Positions 51,640 to 60,454 of a stretch of 64,000 nt of DNA are shown here, piece after piece. The DNA is taken from NCBI GenBank assembly GCA_965649105.1, contig CBFGJP010000001.1, positions 1-64,000 on the forward strand. Reading direction: 5' to 3'. The translations under genes were made by a program, and so were the position numbers. How positions within the stretch are numbered: the first letter of the stretch is position 1; each line of letters opens with the position of its first letter. The notes under the pieces are model-generated. The model saw only the letters and a program-made list of their open reading frames with translations, ran no database searches and was not told the DNA's origin. This DNA is from JAOAFX01 sp965649105 (lineage in GTDB: Bacteria; Hydrothermota; Tepidihabitantia; SM23-42; JAOAFX01).

Positions 51640-52198
51640 GAAAATCTTCCTTTTACCGATTGTAAATCTCTTTATAAAATTAAATATTGCGCCCAACATT
51701 ATCACAATATTGAGTTTTATTATCGCAATATTTGCCTTTTTTGCTTATCAAAATGGCGTTTTCTGGCTCGGTGGCATTATTTTATTTTTCAGCAGTATCC
51801 TTGATACATTTGATGGCGAAATTGCTCGTCAGACAAATCGGGTCACAAAATTTGGCGGATTTTTGGATTCAACGCTTGACCGGGTGAATGAATTTTTAGT
51901 TTATCTTGGATTATTTTTTTACTATTATCATCGTTTGGATTTCGTTCTTTACTGGATTCTATTTGCCCTGTTCGGTTCACTAATGGTCAGTTATACAAGG
52001 GCGCGAGGTGAAGGTGTTGGAATATCACCCCAGGTTGGCTTATTTGAACGATTTGTAAGACTATTATTTTTAATACTTGGCTCCTTTGGAGGACCTCAGA
52101 TTATGATTTATGCTCTGATCGTTATTGCCGTAGGATCATTTATGACATCGCTCCAGCGTATTTTATATCTATTCAATAATTCAAAGTCTGCGGATTAG
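51614..52198 (+). CDS. CDP-alcohol phosphatidyltransferase
   Basis: This 194-residue integral membrane enzyme has the complete CDP-alcohol motif: DGEIAR, eight residues, then GGFLDSTLD (the D-G-x2-A-R-x8-G-x3-D-x3-D pattern). Several transmembrane helices surround it. It joins a CDP-activated lipid to an alcohol such as glycerol phosphate or inositol phosphate; the acceptor is not visible. I start at the ATG at 51614, with AGGTAAAG just upstream, and not at a TTG four codons earlier. Confidence 0.9.
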   Translation: MKKIKALYKKIFLLPIVNLFIKLNIAPNIITILSFIIAIFAFFAYQNGVFWLGGIILFFSSILDTFDGEIARQTNRVTKFGGFLDSTLDRVNEFLVYLGLFFYYYHRLDFVLYWILFALFGSLMVSYTRARGEGVGISPQVGLFERFVRLLFLILGSFGGPQIMIYALIVIAVGSFMTSLQRILYLFNNSKSAD

Positions 52199-52203
52199 AT
52201 TAT

Positions 52204-53292
52204 ATGGAAAAGAAAGAACGGACTTTTCTCATTGGAGTCAGCGATGGTAATTTAAAACGCTACGAATTAATCAAAGCGCTTGAAGAATTAGCCAATCTTA
52301 CTCGCACTGCGGGTGGTGAGGTTGTTGAAAGTTTTATCCAGATCAGGGAAAAATTTAATCCGGCACTATTGATTGGAAAAGGGAAGGCGCAGGAATTGAG
52401 CAAACTCGCACAAGACTATAAAATTGACCTGCTGATATTCGATACTGAACTTTCGGGTATTCAGATAAGAAATATTGAATCTGAAACCGGAGTCAGGGTA
52501 ATCGATCGCACAACTCTAATCCTTGATATATTTGCCAAACATGCTCGCACCAGGGAAGCAAAATTACAGGTCGAAATGGCACAACTTGAATATCGTTTGC
52601 CCCGGCTTACGGGAAAAGGTTTAGAACTTTCAAGGCTTGGCGGGGGCATTGGAACAAGGGGTCCCGGAGAAAAAAAATTAGAAGTGGATCGTCGGAGAAT
52701 AAAAGAAAGAATTGCAGTATTAAAAAAGGAACTTAAAAAAATTGAATTATCTAAACAGGTACAGAGAAAACAACGCCGGAATTTTTATAAAGTATGCACA
52801 GTTGGATACACGAATGCAGGTAAGTCATCATTAGTAAACGCCCTTACCAAAGGCAACCTACTTACTGCAGATTATCTATTTTCCACCCTTGATTCAAAAA
52901 CATCCATTCTATTTTTACCACCAGATCACAAGGTTCTGTTCAGCGATACCGTTGGTTTTTTAAGAAAATTGCCTCATAGTTTGATTGCCTCTTTTCACGC
53001 AACACTCGCGGAAGTGCTTGAGGCGGATTTATTGATTCATATCGTTGATGCAACAGAAGATGATATTGAAGTAAAAATCAATACCGTGGAAGAAGTTTTA
53101 AAAGAAATTGGTGCTGAAAATAAACCAAAGATTTTGGTTTTCAATAAATTAGATCGGCTCTTCAACGAGGAACGCATTCGATTGAGTGAAAAATATCCCA
53201 AGGCACTGTTCGTTTCGGCAAAAGAAAAAATTGGTATTGAAGATTTAAAAAGATATTTAAATTCTTATTTTTTTGGTGAAAATTCCTGTTGA
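52204..53292 (+). CDS. hflX: Ribosome-associated GTPase HflX
   Basis: This 362-residue GTPase has the HflX N-domain (LIGKGKAQEL, FDTELSGIQIRNIE, DRTTLILDIFAKHARTREAK-type), the glycine-rich linker GGGIGTRGPGEKKLE and a G-domain with GYTNAGKSSLVNALT (G1), DTVGFLRKLP (G3) and NKLD (G4). HflX rescues or splits stalled ribosomes in other bacteria. Its stop codon overlaps the nadB -35 box. Confidence 0.96.
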   Translation: MEKKERTFLIGVSDGNLKRYELIKALEELANLTRTAGGEVVESFIQIREKFNPALLIGKGKAQELSKLAQDYKIDLLIFDTELSGIQIRNIESETGVRVIDRTTLILDIFAKHARTREAKLQVEMAQLEYRLPRLTGKGLELSRLGGGIGTRGPGEKKLEVDRRRIKERIAVLKKELKKIELSKQVQRKQRRNFYKVCTVGYTNAGKSSLVNALTKGNLLTADYLFSTLDSKTSILFLPPDHKVLFSDTVGFLRKLPHSLIASFHATLAEVLEADLLIHIVDATEDDIEVKINTVEEVLKEIGAENKPKILVFNKLDRLFNEERIRLSEKYPKALFVSAKEKIGIEDLKRYLNSYFFGENSC

Positions 53293-53316
53293 CATTTAAA
53301 GAATTTTATATAGAAT
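53289..53316 (+). promoter_or_regulatory. Promoter of nadB (leaderless type)
   Basis: The -35 TTGACA (53289-53294) overlaps the hflX TGA, and the -10 TAGAAT (53311-53316) follows after 16 bp. The ATG is 6 nt downstream and there is no ribosome-binding site. Confidence 0.65.
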
Positions 53317-53322
53317 CTTCTG

Positions 53323-54852
53323 ATGCCCAGAAAGGTAGATTTTCTGGTTGTGGGCTCCGGTGTTGCAGGTTTAACCTTTGCAACTAAGAGTGCAAAATAC
53401 GGCAGTGTTCTAATCCTCACAAAGAAACATAAGGCAGAATCAAATACGAATTATGCACAAGGTGGAATTGCTGGTGTCTTTAGCAAGGATGATTCATTTG
53501 AAAGTCATATTGAAGACACTTTAAAAGCAGGAGACGGGTTATGCCATCGGGATGCAGTTGAGATAATGGTGAAAGAAGGTCCTTCCTTGATAAAAGAACT
53601 ATATCACATGGGTTGCCGTTTTTCGGTGGATAGTGAAGGGAATTTTGAACTCGGACAGGAAGGTGGACATTCACATCGTAGAATTGTCCATGCACGAGAT
53701 TATACCGGGCAGGAAATCGAGCGGGTACTGATTGAAGAAGCAAAAAAATATGATTTTACAATAAGCGAAAACGAAGTGGTTCTCGACCTGATTGTTCAGG
53801 ATGGTGAATGTCTTGGTATTTATTACCTTGATGTTGACACGCAACGAGTGGAAACGATATTTGCCAGTGCAACAGTTTTAGCAACAGGGGGAGTTGGTCA
53901 GGTATATGAACATACCACAAACCCACCAATCGCGACCGGGGATGGTATCGCAATGGCATTTCGAGTTGGTGCAGAAATAGCAAATATGGAATTTGTCCAA
54001 TTCCATCCCACCGCAGTTTATAATATAAAAATAGACGGCAGGTCGTTTTTAATATCCGAGGCGGTTAGGGGCGAAGGTGGGATTTTGAAAACACGGGCTG
54101 GTAAAGCGTTTATGAAGAATTACCACCCTCTTGAGAATCTTGCACCACGAGATGTGGTTGCTCGCGCCTGCGTTACTGAGATGATCAAAAACAACGACCC
54201 GTATGTGCTGCTTGATGTTACCCACCTCAAACCGGATTATATAAAAAATAGATTCCCAACGATTTATGAAACCTGCCTGCGCTGGGGCATTGACATCACA
54301 AGGGAACCAATCCCAGTTGTTCCTGCAGCCCATTATCTGTGTGGCGGGATAAAGGTAAACACCTGGGGTGAAACATCTATCAAAAGGTTATTTGCTCTTG
54401 GCGAATGTGCTTGTACCGGGGTTCACGGTGCAAATCGTCTCGCCTCGAATTCTCTACTCGAGGCACTTGTTTTTGCGACAAGGGCTGCAAAACGTGTTTC
54501 TCAAATCAAATCATTAAGGTTAAAAAAACACCCCAAATTAAAACCATCGGTCAGCACGGGTCCGGATTTCAAGATTCAAATAAAACAATTGATGTCTCAA
54601 TTTGTTAATGTTATTAGAACCGAAGCTGGATTGAAAAAGGCGAGCGAAATGTTGAACGAATACAAAAAATATTTTGAGCCAGGTATTCATTTAAAAAATG
54701 CTGAATCTCGCAATATGATTGATGTCGCTTGGTTGATTGTAGAATCTTGTTTGATAAGAAAAGAATCGCGTGGGCTGCACTACATTATGGATTATCCCGA
54801 GAAGGATGACGATTTTTTAAGAGACACAGTTATCCAGAGAATATCAATATGA
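53323..54852 (+). CDS. nadB: L-aspartate oxidase
   Basis: This 509-residue flavoenzyme oxidises aspartate to iminoaspartate for NAD synthesis. It has the FAD-binding VVGSGVAGLTFA, SNTNYAQGGIAG, HARDYTGQEIE, ATGGVGQVYEHTTNP, FVQFHPTAVY and SEAVRGEGGIL motifs and the C-terminal helical domain. Related fumarate-reductase flavoproteins are longer and differ at ESNTNYAQGG. In an anaerobe fumarate would serve as electron acceptor. No nadA or nadC lies in the window. Confidence 0.95.
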   Translation: MPRKVDFLVVGSGVAGLTFATKSAKYGSVLILTKKHKAESNTNYAQGGIAGVFSKDDSFESHIEDTLKAGDGLCHRDAVEIMVKEGPSLIKELYHMGCRFSVDSEGNFELGQEGGHSHRRIVHARDYTGQEIERVLIEEAKKYDFTISENEVVLDLIVQDGECLGIYYLDVDTQRVETIFASATVLATGGVGQVYEHTTNPPIATGDGIAMAFRVGAEIANMEFVQFHPTAVYNIKIDGRSFLISEAVRGEGGILKTRAGKAFMKNYHPLENLAPRDVVARACVTEMIKNNDPYVLLDVTHLKPDYIKNRFPTIYETCLRWGIDITREPIPVVPAAHYLCGGIKVNTWGETSIKRLFALGECACTGVHGANRLASNSLLEALVFATRAAKRVSQIKSLRLKKHPKLKPSVSTGPDFKIQIKQLMSQFVNVIRTEAGLKKASEMLNEYKKYFEPGIHLKNAESRNMIDVAWLIVESCLIRKESRGLHYIMDYPEKDDDFLRDTVIQRISI

Positions 54853-54885
54853 AAATAACACATATAAAATAAAAAGGAAAGGAGC

Positions 54886-55167
54886 ATGCAATCAGGAGAA
54901 ATTGAAGTTTTAATGGAGATTGGACAATCATATCTCTTAAATAAGGAGTATGATAAAGCAATAGCAAAATTTAGTGAAGCCTTAAAAATAAATTCCCATG
55001 ACCCGGAATTATATTATTATCTGGGTCTGGCTTATGAACAATCGGGTAGATTAGAACAGGCAAAGGATATGTATTTAAAGGCGCTGGCGTTAGACCGGGG
55101 ATTCTGCAATGCTGAAATAAGGTTATACGAAGTAAATAATAAAATTTCTCAGGAGAAGAAAATGTAG
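54886..55167 (+). CDS. Small TPR protein
   Basis: This 93-residue protein consists of about two and a half TPR units (YLLNKEYDKAIAKFSEALKI, YYLGLAYEQSGRLEQAKDMY), so it should be a soluble interaction module. It has no signal peptide. AAAGGAG precedes the ATG closely. It follows nadB by 33 nt and is convergent with the MFS gene; no specific partner can be named. Confidence 0.8.
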   Translation: MQSGEIEVLMEIGQSYLLNKEYDKAIAKFSEALKINSHDPELYYYLGLAYEQSGRLEQAKDMYLKALALDRGFCNAEIRLYEVNNKISQEKKM

Positions 55168-55180
55168 GGTTAAATGTTTT

Positions 55181-56362
55181 TTACTTCTTTTCATCCGTTT
55201 TTATCAAGGCAATTAACAGTAGCGCTGCAATAAAGGACAATAGCGCACCAAGAAAAAGAGCAACATTAAAACCAAATTTCTGCCAGAGATAGCCCATCAT
55301 CAGGTTGGCGGGCAAAAGGGTAATACCCACAACCGTGTGATAGAGGCCAAAAATTGTTCCCCTGTGTTCAGCACCTGTGAGGTCGGCCACAAATGCCCGG
55401 AGATTTCCTTCAGTAAAGCCATAATATAAGCCATAGATAATAAAAATTGGCCAGAGCAGAATAACTTTATCATTAAATGCAAGTGCGGAATAAGTAATGG
55501 CGTAGATAAAAAAGCCAAAGACTATTGTTTTTTTTCTACCGATGCGGTCGGAAATAATACCTGCCGGATAAGACCAGAGAAAATAAGATATGTTAAAAAC
55601 AAGCCAGAGAATTGGTATCAATGGAAGAGCAAGGCCCAGTTCTTTTGCCCTCAAGATTAGAAATGCATCCGATGAATTGCCCAATGTAAATAAAATTATT
55701 ATAAGAAAAAAAGTTCGCAGTTTTGGATGGATTTCTTTAAAAGAGAATTTGAAAGTCTTTTTTGTTTCCGAAAGTATATCTGTCACCCCGAAAATAATAA
55801 ACATAACGGCGATAAAACCAGGAATGAAAGCAATGACAAAGAGCAATCGATAATTCTGCGAAGATAGCGAAAGAATAAAAAATGCCAAAAGAGGTCCAAG
55901 AATTGCTCCCATTGTATCCATCGCCCGATGAAAACCATATGTCCTTCCATAAAATGCTGCCTTGGTAGATTCGGCAATCAATGCATCCCGCGGCGCTGTC
56001 CTTATGCCTTTGCCAAAACGATCGGCAAAACGCACAATTAGTACATGCCAGCCTTGAGTGGCAAGGGCAAGCAATGGTTTGACGATTGCCGAAAAAGTGT
56101 AGCCGATAAAAATAAAAAGTTTTCTTTTTCGAAAACGGTCCGAGATATACCCAGAAAAAGTCTTTAAAATACTTGCGGTTGATTCCGCTATTGCCTCAAC
56201 CAGACCAATAAATATCGGTTGTGCCTTCAAAACTTCTTTTAAAAAGATTGGTATTATTGCATAAGACATCTCCGTGGAAAGATCGGTGAAAAGACTAACC
56301 AGACCAAGAATGAGGACATTGCGAGTAAGGAAAAATCTCAATCCGTTTTTTTTCTCATTCAT
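55181..56362 (-). CDS. Major facilitator superfamily transporter
   Basis: This 393-residue protein has about twelve membrane helices with MFS loop motifs: SGYISDRFRKRKLFIFIGY after TM2, DRFGKGIRTAPRDALIAE, and PAGIISDRIGRKKTIVFG after TM8. The FGKGIRTAPRDALIA motif is typical of a subgroup with no established substrate. It follows the small lipoprotein-like gene by 3 nt on the same transcript. Confidence 0.9.
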   Translation of the reverse strand: MNEKKNGLRFFLTRNVLILGLVSLFTDLSTEMSYAIIPIFLKEVLKAQPIFIGLVEAIAESTASILKTFSGYISDRFRKRKLFIFIGYTFSAIVKPLLALATQGWHVLIVRFADRFGKGIRTAPRDALIAESTKAAFYGRTYGFHRAMDTMGAILGPLLAFFILSLSSQNYRLLFVIAFIPGFIAVMFIIFGVTDILSETKKTFKFSFKEIHPKLRTFFLIIILFTLGNSSDAFLILRAKELGLALPLIPILWLVFNISYFLWSYPAGIISDRIGRKKTIVFGFFIYAITYSALAFNDKVILLWPIFIIYGLYYGFTEGNLRAFVADLTGAEHRGTIFGLYHTVVGITLLPANLMMGYLWQKFGFNVALFLGALLSFIAALLLIALIKTDEKK

Positions 56363-56365
56363 TGT

Positions 56366-56749
56366 CTATTTACGGAGATTAATTTCGACCGTGTCTACAA
56401 CTCCCGATAGGGTTAAATACCAATACTGTCTGGGCCATCCAGGATTATCAACACTGTCTAATAAAACCGCAACAATCTGACTACCTTGATAACTTGATGT
56501 TCCGTAACAAACACTATCCATTTCAAAAAATCCTGGGAACGAATCACCTGAATAACCGGTTGTCACAGGTCTGAATCTATAATAGCCTGTATCATCCGGT
56601 TTGATATCTCTTATGACCAAATTAAGCCCATTAATACCGCTTGTATCATATTTTGCCCATCCATATAAATGAGTGAAATAAAGTTCTTCTTTTTTTGTGC
56701 AATCAAAAACAACGCCAGTAATTATTATGAAAAAAATAATCTTCTTCAT
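56366..56749 (-). CDS. Hypothetical secreted or lipid-anchored small protein
   Basis: I do not recognise this 127-residue protein. The first 17 residues are a signal sequence ending VVFDC, a poor but possible lipobox with Cys17, followed by TKKEE. The remainder (YGWAKYDTSGINGLNLVI, PDDTGYYRFRP) suggests a small beta-sandwich. A GGGAGG ribosome-binding site and a consensus promoter precede it. It shares a transcript with the MFS gene. Confidence 0.65.
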   Translation of the reverse strand: MKKIIFFIIITGVVFDCTKKEELYFTHLYGWAKYDTSGINGLNLVIRDIKPDDTGYYRFRPVTTGYSGDSFPGFFEMDSVCYGTSSYQGSQIVAVLLDSVDNPGWPRQYWYLTLSGVVDTVEINLRK

Positions 56750-56769
56750 AAAACCTCCCTATGCCCTTA

Positions 56770-56797
56770 ATTTTATCAAAGAAATTTCAAAAGTCAA
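56770..56797 (-). promoter_or_regulatory. Promoter of the small lipoprotein-like/MFS operon
   Basis: The -35 TTGACT (56792-56797) and -10 TAAAAT (56770-56775) have a 16-bp spacer. GGGAGG follows in the leader. Confidence 0.65.
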
Positions 56798-56903
56798 GTT
56801 ACCGGTATCTGTATTTCTCAATAACTTCTCTTTCGTAATTGAATAAACAACAAGAATGTGTTGCACAGATTTAAAAAGCAGTAGTTAAGATTGCTTAACA
56901 ATA

Positions 56904-56931
56904 TTGACCCAGTGTGATTTCTGAATATAAT
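56904..56931 (+). promoter_or_regulatory. Promoter of iorAB (leaderless type)
   Basis: The -35 TTGACC (56904-56909) and -10 TATAAT (56926-56931) have a 16-bp spacer and 8 nt to the ATG, with no ribosome-binding site. Confidence 0.7.
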
Positions 56932-56939
56932 AATTCATT

Positions 56940-58694
56940 ATGAGCAATAAAAAAATACTTTCAGGAAATGAGGCGGTCGCAAGGGGTGCCTGGGAAGCAG
57001 GATGCCACTTTGCCGCTGCTTATCCGGGAACTCCATCTACAGAAATTTTAGAGAATATAATAAAATACCCGGAGATCTATACCGAATGGTCGGTAAATGA
57101 GAAAGTAGCGCTTGAAGTTTGTGCAGGCGCATCATTTGTTGGTGCGCGGGCTATCACGGCAATGAAACATGTAGGTCTGAATGTTGCTGCCGATCCGATG
57201 TTTACCCTTGGATATACTGGAGTGACCGGTGGACTTGTTATTGTCACCTGTGATGACCCGGGATTGTGGTCATCACAAAATGAACAGGATAACCGCCATT
57301 ATGGAAGGCATGCCAAGATTCCTATTCTTGAACCTTCGGACTCAAATGAGGCAAAGATATTTGCAAAAATGGCATTTGATTTATCTGAGCAATTTGACAG
57401 TGTATTTCTCTTGAGGCTGACAACCCGTATTTCACACTCATCAGGCATTGTTGAATTTGGAGAACGTCAAGAAGTTCCAGTAAAAGGCTACACAAAAAAT
57501 ATCAAAAAAAGGCTTGTTCTTCCTGCCCATGCTAGAATTCTCCATCAAGTTGTTGAAGAACGATTAAAAAAACTTGCTGAATATTCTGAAAAGTTTCCTT
57601 ATAATAGGATTGAATGGGGCGAGAAGAACCTTGGGATAATAAGTTCCGGGATTGCCTATATGTATGCAAAAGAAGTCTTTCCCGATGCAAGTTTTTTGAA
57701 ACTCTCATTCACATATCCCTTGCCAAGGAATTTAATCAAAAAATTCGCACGGAAGATGAAACACTTACTTGTCATTGAAGAAGGTGACCCTATCCTTGAA
57801 CAGGAAATTAAAGCAATGGGAATTAAGGTTATCGGTAAAGATAAAATTCCTTTGTGCGGTGAACTCGATCCAACCGTGATAAAAAAGAGTTTCAATAAAA
57901 AAATTTATAAACCTCAATTGGAATTAAAAGATGTACCCGAAAGACCTCCGGTCCTTTGTCCTGGTTGTCCCGAAAGAGGTGTATTTTATGTTATTAATAA
58001 ATTGAAACTCACCGCGACTGGAGATATCGGCTGTTATACCCTCGGTGCCCTGCCGCCATTAAACGCAATGGATACCTGCATTTGTATGGGGGCATCGGTG
58101 ACGAATGCACACGGAATGGATAAAGCCTTAAAAAAAGAGTTAAGCAAAAAACTTGTAGCAATCATTGGTGACTCTACCTTCTTCCATATGGGTATCACTG
58201 GATTGATAAATGCGGTATACAATAAAGGAAATCTGCATCTGATAATTCTCGACAACTTAACCACCGCAATGACCGGACATCAACCCCATCCGGGAACCGG
58301 AAGACTCGCTCGGGGTGAAGAAGGTAAAAGAATTCTACCAGAAGATGTTGCGCGTGGCTGTGGGGTTGAATTTGTCAGGGTTGTAGATCCAATGGATTTG
58401 AAACAAACAGAGCAGGCGATTAAAGATGCAATAAATTTTGAAGGCGTAACAGTCCTTGTATTTCGCAGCCCCTGCATATTTTTGAAAAAACCAAAACCCT
58501 ATCTTGCGGTAGACCCAGAAAAATGCAATGGCTGTAAACTCTGCTTGAGATTGGGGTGCCCGGCAATTATCATTAAAAATATAGCATCAAAAGAAAAACC
58601 GGTGGCATATATTGAACCAACACTTTGTAACGGTTGTGATTTATGTCTTCAATTATGTCAGCATGATGCGATATATCCGTCAAAAAAGGAATAA
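56940..58694 (+). CDS. iorA: Indolepyruvate:ferredoxin oxidoreductase, alpha subunit
   Basis: This 584-residue subunit oxidises aryl 2-oxoacids with thiamine diphosphate and passes electrons to ferredoxin. It starts with the pyrimidine-binding AAYPGTPSTEILENI region. The thiamine-binding half has CPGCPERGVF, GDIGCYTLG, GDSTFFHMGITGLINAVYN and TAMTGHQPHPGTG. The C-terminus holds two [4Fe-4S] motifs (CNGCKLCLRLGCPAI and CNGCDLCLQLC). The second subunit follows after 2 nt. It indicates anaerobic amino-acid metabolism. Confidence 0.96.
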   Translation: MSNKKILSGNEAVARGAWEAGCHFAAAYPGTPSTEILENIIKYPEIYTEWSVNEKVALEVCAGASFVGARAITAMKHVGLNVAADPMFTLGYTGVTGGLVIVTCDDPGLWSSQNEQDNRHYGRHAKIPILEPSDSNEAKIFAKMAFDLSEQFDSVFLLRLTTRISHSSGIVEFGERQEVPVKGYTKNIKKRLVLPAHARILHQVVEERLKKLAEYSEKFPYNRIEWGEKNLGIISSGIAYMYAKEVFPDASFLKLSFTYPLPRNLIKKFARKMKHLLVIEEGDPILEQEIKAMGIKVIGKDKIPLCGELDPTVIKKSFNKKIYKPQLELKDVPERPPVLCPGCPERGVFYVINKLKLTATGDIGCYTLGALPPLNAMDTCICMGASVTNAHGMDKALKKELSKKLVAIIGDSTFFHMGITGLINAVYNKGNLHLIILDNLTTAMTGHQPHPGTGRLARGEEGKRILPEDVARGCGVEFVRVVDPMDLKQTEQAIKDAINFEGVTVLVFRSPCIFLKKPKPYLAVDPEKCNGCKLCLRLGCPAIIIKNIASKEKPVAYIEPTLCNGCDLCLQLCQHDAIYPSKKE

Positions 58695-58696
58695 AA

Positions 58697-59299
58697 ATGG
58701 AAAAAAATAAAAAAACGATTGAATCATCAAATAATAAAATTACCAGTATAATAATCTGCGGAGTTGGCGGTCAGGGTATATTGCTTTCCTCAGATATTCT
58801 TTGTACTGCGGCATTTCTGGCGGGATACGATGTAAAAAAAAGTGAAATACATGGAATGGCCCAGCGTGGCGGCAGTGTAATAACGCATGCACGATTTGGT
58901 AAAAAAGTATATTCACCACTCGTAGAAGAAGGCAGTGCTGATTTTATTCTGGCATTTGAAAAACTGGAGGCATTGAGATACAGTTATTTTCTGAAAGAAA
59001 AAGGGATAATCATTTTGAATGACCTTGAAATTCCGCCCATGAGTGTACTTACCGGTGAAAGAAAATATCCTGAAGATTTAATTAATAAATTAAAAAGCAT
59101 TGCTACTGTAAATTTAGTCCCCGCTCAGGATATTGCCTTGAGATTGGGTAATGTGCGCGTAGCCAATGTCGTACTTTTAGGCAGTATTGCGAAATTTTTG
59201 CATTTTCCTAAAGAAGTCTGGATTGAAGCAATAAAAGAAAATGTGAAACCACAATATCACGATTTGAATATTAAGGCATTTGAGCAGGGATTACTTTGA
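58697..59299 (+). CDS. iorB: Indolepyruvate:ferredoxin oxidoreductase, beta subunit
   Basis: This 200-residue gamma-type subunit completes the IorAB complex. It shows IICGVGGQGILLSSDILC, KKSEIHGMAQRGGSVITHARFG and ILAFEKLEALRY, all typical of the family. The N-terminus has about 12 extra polar residues. It is in the same operon as iorA. Confidence 0.95.
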   Translation: MEKNKKTIESSNNKITSIIICGVGGQGILLSSDILCTAAFLAGYDVKKSEIHGMAQRGGSVITHARFGKKVYSPLVEEGSADFILAFEKLEALRYSYFLKEKGIIILNDLEIPPMSVLTGERKYPEDLINKLKSIATVNLVPAQDIALRLGNVRVANVVLLGSIAKFLHFPKEVWIEAIKENVKPQYHDLNIKAFEQGLL

Positions 59300-59396
59300 T
59301 ATTTGTTCGATCAGTTTTATCCCCAAGCGATTGCAGAATAAATCTTTAGCTCTGAACTTATTGCATTTATCCGATTACTTGTTTCTCTAATAATTC

Positions 59397-59424
59397 TTGA
59401 CTTTATTAGCTTTATGGGTAGAAT
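59397..59424 (+). promoter_or_regulatory. Promoter of the lolA-rimO operon
   Basis: The -35 TTGACT (59397-59402) and -10 TAGAAT (59419-59424) have a 16-bp spacer. An ATG lies 6 nt downstream and a second one 15 nt further on has a ribosome-binding site. Confidence 0.65.
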
Positions 59425-59445
59425 TATTTTATGAAAGGAAGTAAA

Positions 59446-60066
59446 ATGAACAAATTAATTATATTCTCATTTACTTTGCTATTGATTACAGGAATTGCTC
59501 AGCCGCAAAACTTAGATAGTATCATTAACAAAACAATTGCCCATTATCAAAACCTTAATAGTTTTTACATAGAATTCTCCCAGAATTTCTGCGAAAAAAA
59601 TTCTGGTATCTGTCAGAATTTTGATGGCACCGTATACTTTCTTAGACCCAATTATTTCCGTATGGAAATAAAAGCACCCAAACAGATTTATGTCGGTGAT
59701 AGTATCTCACTATGGATTTATCTTCCGGATAAAAAAAGGGCCATAAGGCAGCACTTTGGTGCCCAGATTCCGTTCGCGGTTAACCCTGATATTTTTCTCA
59801 AGGATTATAACCAAAGATTTAATGCCGAATTGAAAATAAACAAAAATTATGAAATAATTATGACGCCCAAGGAAGATACCGAAATTTATAAAAAAATAAT
59901 CGTCACGATTGACTCTCAAAAATACGAAATAATTGGAATCACCATTTTGGACGAAACCGATGCCGAGAATAAATTCATCTTCAAAAATATTCAGTTGAAT
60001 AAAAAGATATCTAAAACATTATTTGAATTTAAACCACCTAAAGGGACTGAGGTCATTGAAGATTAA
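59446..60066 (+). CDS. lolA: LolA-like outer-membrane lipoprotein carrier
   Basis: This roughly 206-residue periplasmic protein has a signal peptide (MNKLIIFSFTLLLITGIAQ) and the LolA pattern: SFYIEFSQNF, a two-Cys segment (NFCEKNSGICQNF), GTVYFLRPNYFRMEI and SLWIYLPDKKRA. It ferries lipoproteins to the outer membrane. Two starts are possible: 59431, 6 nt after the -10 as in leaderless genes here, and 59446, which has AAAGGAAG upstream and gives the cleaner signal peptide. I prefer 59446. It leads an operon with a thioesterase, rimO, a barrel protein and a TPR protein. Confidence 0.85.
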   Translation: MNKLIIFSFTLLLITGIAQPQNLDSIINKTIAHYQNLNSFYIEFSQNFCEKNSGICQNFDGTVYFLRPNYFRMEIKAPKQIYVGDSISLWIYLPDKKRAIRQHFGAQIPFAVNPDIFLKDYNQRFNAELKINKNYEIIMTPKEDTEIYKKIIVTIDSQKYEIIGITILDETDAENKFIFKNIQLNKKISKTLFEFKPPKGTEVIED

Positions 60067-60073
60067 ATTCTTA

Positions 60074-60454
60074 ATGGACAATAAGTGTTTTGCCTGTGGT
60101 ACTGATAATCCCATCGGATTACATCTCGATATTCGTGAAAATCCAAATGGAGTGTATGCAAAGATAAAACTAAGCCCGATATATCAAGGTTATCAGCAGG
60201 TGATACATGGCGGCATTGTTTCAACGATTCTTGACGAAATGGCAGTTTGGGCATCGTTCAAAAAAGGCAAAAAGGCTGTTACTGCCGAACTGAATGTGCG
60301 GATAAAAAAACCAATGCTTTCAGATACAGAATATATTGCTATCGGACGGGTGATAAATACAAAGTATAATCTCGTAATTGCGCAGGCAGAGATAAAAGAC
60401 TCAAATGAAAAGGTTATTGCCTGTGCCGATTTGAAATTGATAGAGATTGATTAA
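60074..60454 (+). CDS. PaaI-type hotdog thioesterase
   Basis: This roughly 126-residue protein has the hotdog thioesterase pattern HGGIVSTILDEMAVWA, where the helix carries the catalytic acidic residue, and the N-terminal CFACGTDNPIGLHL with a CxxC that often precedes this subgroup. It hydrolyses an acyl-CoA of unknown type. The frame is open 17 codons further upstream, overlapping lolA, but family length and the clear MDNKCFACG start favour the ATG at 60074. Confidence 0.88.
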   Translation: MDNKCFACGTDNPIGLHLDIRENPNGVYAKIKLSPIYQGYQQVIHGGIVSTILDEMAVWASFKKGKKAVTAELNVRIKKPMLSDTEYIAIGRVINTKYNLVIAQAEIKDSNEKVIACADLKLIEID

